Shown here: in pieces, positions 62,096 through 64,000 of the stretch
Numbering within the stretch: the first letter of the stretch is position 1
Layout: every line of letters starts with the position of its first letter
DNA from: Marinobacter pelagius
Lineage (GTDB): Bacteria > Pseudomonadota > Gammaproteobacteria > Pseudomonadales > Oleiphilaceae
DNA: 64,000 nucleotides
Direction: 5' to 3'
Assembly: GCF_900114925.1 (NCBI RefSeq)
Contig: NZ_FOUR01000002.1
Span: 1 to 64,000, forward strand
Translations under genes and position numbers: made by a program
The notes under the pieces: generated by a model
The model's input: only the letters and a program-made list of their open reading frames with translations
Told to the model about the DNA's origin: nothing
Database searches by the model: none

Positions 62096-63583
62096 TCAGG
62101 ATGCACTGGAATCGGAATTGCTTATCAGCCGGAGTTCGGCGGTTCGTCGATTCTGCTGTTTCAGGCGCCTTACGCATCGCTCCAGGGTCTTGGAGATCCG
62201 GGCATGGGAGCGGATCATCGAGATTTTCGGCCAGGTGGCACGTTCTCCGGCCAGGATCATCTCCCGGACATAGGCCGGATCGGGATTGGCCAGCATCCGG
62301 CTGAAATCCCGCACCGAGTAGGACGGTGCGATGGTGACATCGCCGGAATACCGCTGGGCCATGATGGTGTACATCTGCCCGGATACCTGCCGGAGTAGTT
62401 CCGGCCGCAAGCGTTTGCGCAGGTAATCGAACACCCCCTGGCCGTGGAACTGGATCTCGGACTTGAGCAGGTGCATCGGCAGCCTGGCCAGGGACAGCTT
62501 TTCGTCCTCGCCCCGGCCACTCAGGAACGGCACAACGTGCGGGTTGGTCTGGCTGACGATGGTGAAGTTCACATCGTACAGGTGCATCAGGCGCTCAATG
62601 GGCAGATCACTGACCACGGAGCCATCCACGAACTTCACCTTGGGCATGTAAGGCAGCGCGTTACCGTGGAGGTCCTTCTTCATCAGGGTGACCGGCGGGA
62701 AAATCCCGGGGACCGCCGCGCTGGCCAGGGCCGCGCTCCAGACCAGCAGATAGGGCGACGTGTAGCCACACAGCAGCCGGGCTTTCTGATTTGCCTGGAC
62801 GGGCGATACGCTGATGTTGATCGACCGGCCGGTGCGCTGATAGGCCTCTTCGAAGGAGTACTCACCGATATTGGCGCGCAGACAGGAGCGCAGCTGTTCC
62901 TGGTCCATGAGGCCGTCGCCACGCATGGCACTGAGCAGGCCTCGCCATTTCCAGGCCTTGAGATTATGGTTTTCCGGAACCAGCATTTCCGGGATTTCGG
63001 CGTCGGTGTGCACACCCAGAATGGCCGCGATAATGGCGCCGCTGCTGGATCCGGCCACCACCTGGGGCAGCAACCCCTTCTCCCAGAGGGCCTTGATCAC
63101 CCCGAAATGGAACATCCCCAGGGTGGCACCGCCACTGAGCAACAACGTGGGCCGGCCGTAACTGGTCAGGGTGTCCCGGAAGAACTGGAGCTTGTCGGCC
63201 ACGGGGAAGCCCGGCACCGGATTGTCACAGAGAAAATCGAGGGATTCACAGACCTGGGTGATGTATTCCTCGATCAGGTGTTTGGTACCCACCCTTGAGC
63301 GGGTGTAGAGGGCCGCATTACCCATGTTACCGAGGTCATGGTGCAGGCCCTCGCGAAGCGCACGCTTGAGGCGCTCGAAGTCATTCTGCTGGCGATACTG
63401 CTTGAGGTTGCTCAGGCGATCGTAGATGAGCTCGTAGTGATAGAGGTCGGAGACAAACTCCTCCTTCCACTCGGCGTTGCCCTCCAGGAAATCCAGCTCC
63501 AAGGCTGCGGCTTTCCAGACCTCGTAATTCGGAGCCTCCGCCAGCATCTTCCGGTACTTCGCAATCCTCGCATCCTTGATCAC
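62096..63583 (-). CDS. Patatin-like phospholipase with DUF3336 N-terminus
   Basis: 495-residue protein of the family with an N-terminal DUF3336 (about 1-140) and a patatin core. Oxyanion loop GGATLG, nucleophile in AGSSSGAI, and catalytic Asp in VDGSVVSDLP. Similar proteins are lipases/lysophospholipases of fungi and bacteria. The start is GTG 63583 with GAGGAGG 5 bases upstream. It follows mlaA after 26 bases, so both may act on envelope phospholipid. Confidence 0.9.
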   Translation of the reverse strand: MIKDARIAKYRKMLAEAPNYEVWKAAALELDFLEGNAEWKEEFVSDLYHYELIYDRLSNLKQYRQQNDFERLKRALREGLHHDLGNMGNAALYTRSRVGTKHLIEEYITQVCESLDFLCDNPVPGFPVADKLQFFRDTLTSYGRPTLLLSGGATLGMFHFGVIKALWEKGLLPQVVAGSSSGAIIAAILGVHTDAEIPEMLVPENHNLKAWKWRGLLSAMRGDGLMDQEQLRSCLRANIGEYSFEEAYQRTGRSINISVSPVQANQKARLLCGYTSPYLLVWSAALASAAVPGIFPPVTLMKKDLHGNALPYMPKVKFVDGSVVSDLPIERLMHLYDVNFTIVSQTNPHVVPFLSGRGEDEKLSLARLPMHLLKSEIQFHGQGVFDYLRKRLRPELLRQVSGQMYTIMAQRYSGDVTIAPSYSVRDFSRMLANPDPAYVREMILAGERATWPKISMIRSHARISKTLERCVRRLKQQNRRTAELRLISNSDSSAS

Positions 63584-63609
63584 CCTGGCCTCCTCACGTG
63601 TCGCGCCGG

Positions 63610-64000
63610 TCAGAAATCCTCAAGCATCAGGTCTTCGTCGTCGCCACTGGCAAACGGATCTTCAGTCACCTTACCATCATTGATGAGGAATTCACGGCGT
63701 TGCAGGAAGGCATTGCGCACGAAGGTGTAGCTATCGCCGGAGATAAACCCTTCGGCCGGAATCAGATCCGCCCGCTTGTCCACGACCTGCAAGGCCCGGG
63801 CGTAGTAGACCTCAGGACTTTCGGCGGCATCCCACAGCGACGGGAACACAAAACCATCTGTTGCGAGGCCACTGAAATGCCGTGGCGTTGATGGCCCAAG
63901 GAAAGGCAGCATCAGATAAGGCCCGGAGCCGGCACCCCAGTACCCCAGGGTCTGGCCGAAATCCTCCGGCCGCTCCGGCAGATCAAATGCCGTGGCCACA
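63610..64000 (-). CDS. mlaA: MlaA (VacJ) lipoprotein, C-terminal part
   Basis: The last 129 codons of an outer-membrane lipoprotein that withdraws misplaced phospholipid from the outer leaflet. The signature EDFGQTLGYWGAGSGPYLML and FLGPSTPRHFSG are present; the N-terminus lies beyond the window edge, so the first visible codon is not the true start. The C-terminal tail is acidic (SGDDEDLMLEDF). Confidence 0.92.
   Translation of the reverse strand, partial: VATAFDLPERPEDFGQTLGYWGAGSGPYLMLPFLGPSTPRHFSGLATDGFVFPSLWDAAESPEVYYARALQVVDKRADLIPAEGFISGDSYTFVRNAFLQRREFLINDGKVTEDPFASGDDEDLMLEDF

Overview
The window is ordinary, densely packed chromosome of a gammaproteobacterium, most likely Marinobacter or a close relative. 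That assignment is an inference from GC-rich coding sequence, a clear Pseudomonas-type gene order and family content, not from a database match. Runs that recall Pseudomonas aeruginosa are mltD/yej/fabI, ftsK-lolA-rarA-serS, fimV-truA-trpF-accD-folC-cvpA-purF-metZ, holB-pilZ, and cysB/cysH/thrH/pabB beside a MalT-type LuxR regulator. I see no prophage, insertion sequence, CRISPR array, rRNA or tRNA gene.

Layout. 1-494: non-coding, with several hairpins and the mltD promoter. 495-9968 (+): lytic transglycosylase mltD, peptide importer yejABEF, enoyl-ACP reductase fabI, a DAHP synthase. 10038-35005 (-): an unbroken run of 20 genes: leuCDB and asd; fimV; truA-trpF-trpB-trpA-accD-folC-SPOR-cvpA-purF-metZ; ftsK-lolA-rarA-serS-cobA. 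A LysR gene diverges from leuC at 35293. 36181-47297 (-): an MFS transporter, aroC, prmB, an RssA-like patatin, a DUF4892 protein, an alpha/beta hydrolase, pilZ, holB, the transglutaminase tgpA and a DUF58 protein. 47475-49960: three exported proteins of unknown function, one DUF6160-like. 50142-54197: pabB, thrH, cysH, cysB. 54392-57130: a 912-residue MalT-type regulator. 57379-64000 (-): dinG, gspB, gspA, a patatin phospholipase and the 3' part of mlaA, which runs off the window.

Functional links. Amino-acid synthesis (leu, trp, aro, asd, metZ, cysH/cysB), fatty-acid synthesis (accD, fabI), folate (folC, pabB), purine (purF) and envelope/type IV pilus functions (lolA, mlaA, mltD, fimV, pilZ, gspAB) dominate. 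Very short gaps, ATGA/GTGA or 1-base overlaps and several non-ATG starts point to translational coupling.

The least explained parts are non-coding. (1) Downstream of the MalT-type regulator lies a near-consensus CRP/Vfr site, three direct repeats that resemble MalT boxes, a -10 element and, about 135 bases on, a one-directional terminator, with no ORF: a good candidate for an undescribed small RNA. (2) Two long perfect palindromes (24 and 30 bp arms) at 35144-35249 and 37368-37482 have unrelated arms but clearly related central loops, which suggests a dispersed structured element. (3) Two REP-like hairpins follow pabB. (4) The MFS transporter seems to start at ATT. No obvious new defence or biosynthetic system is present.
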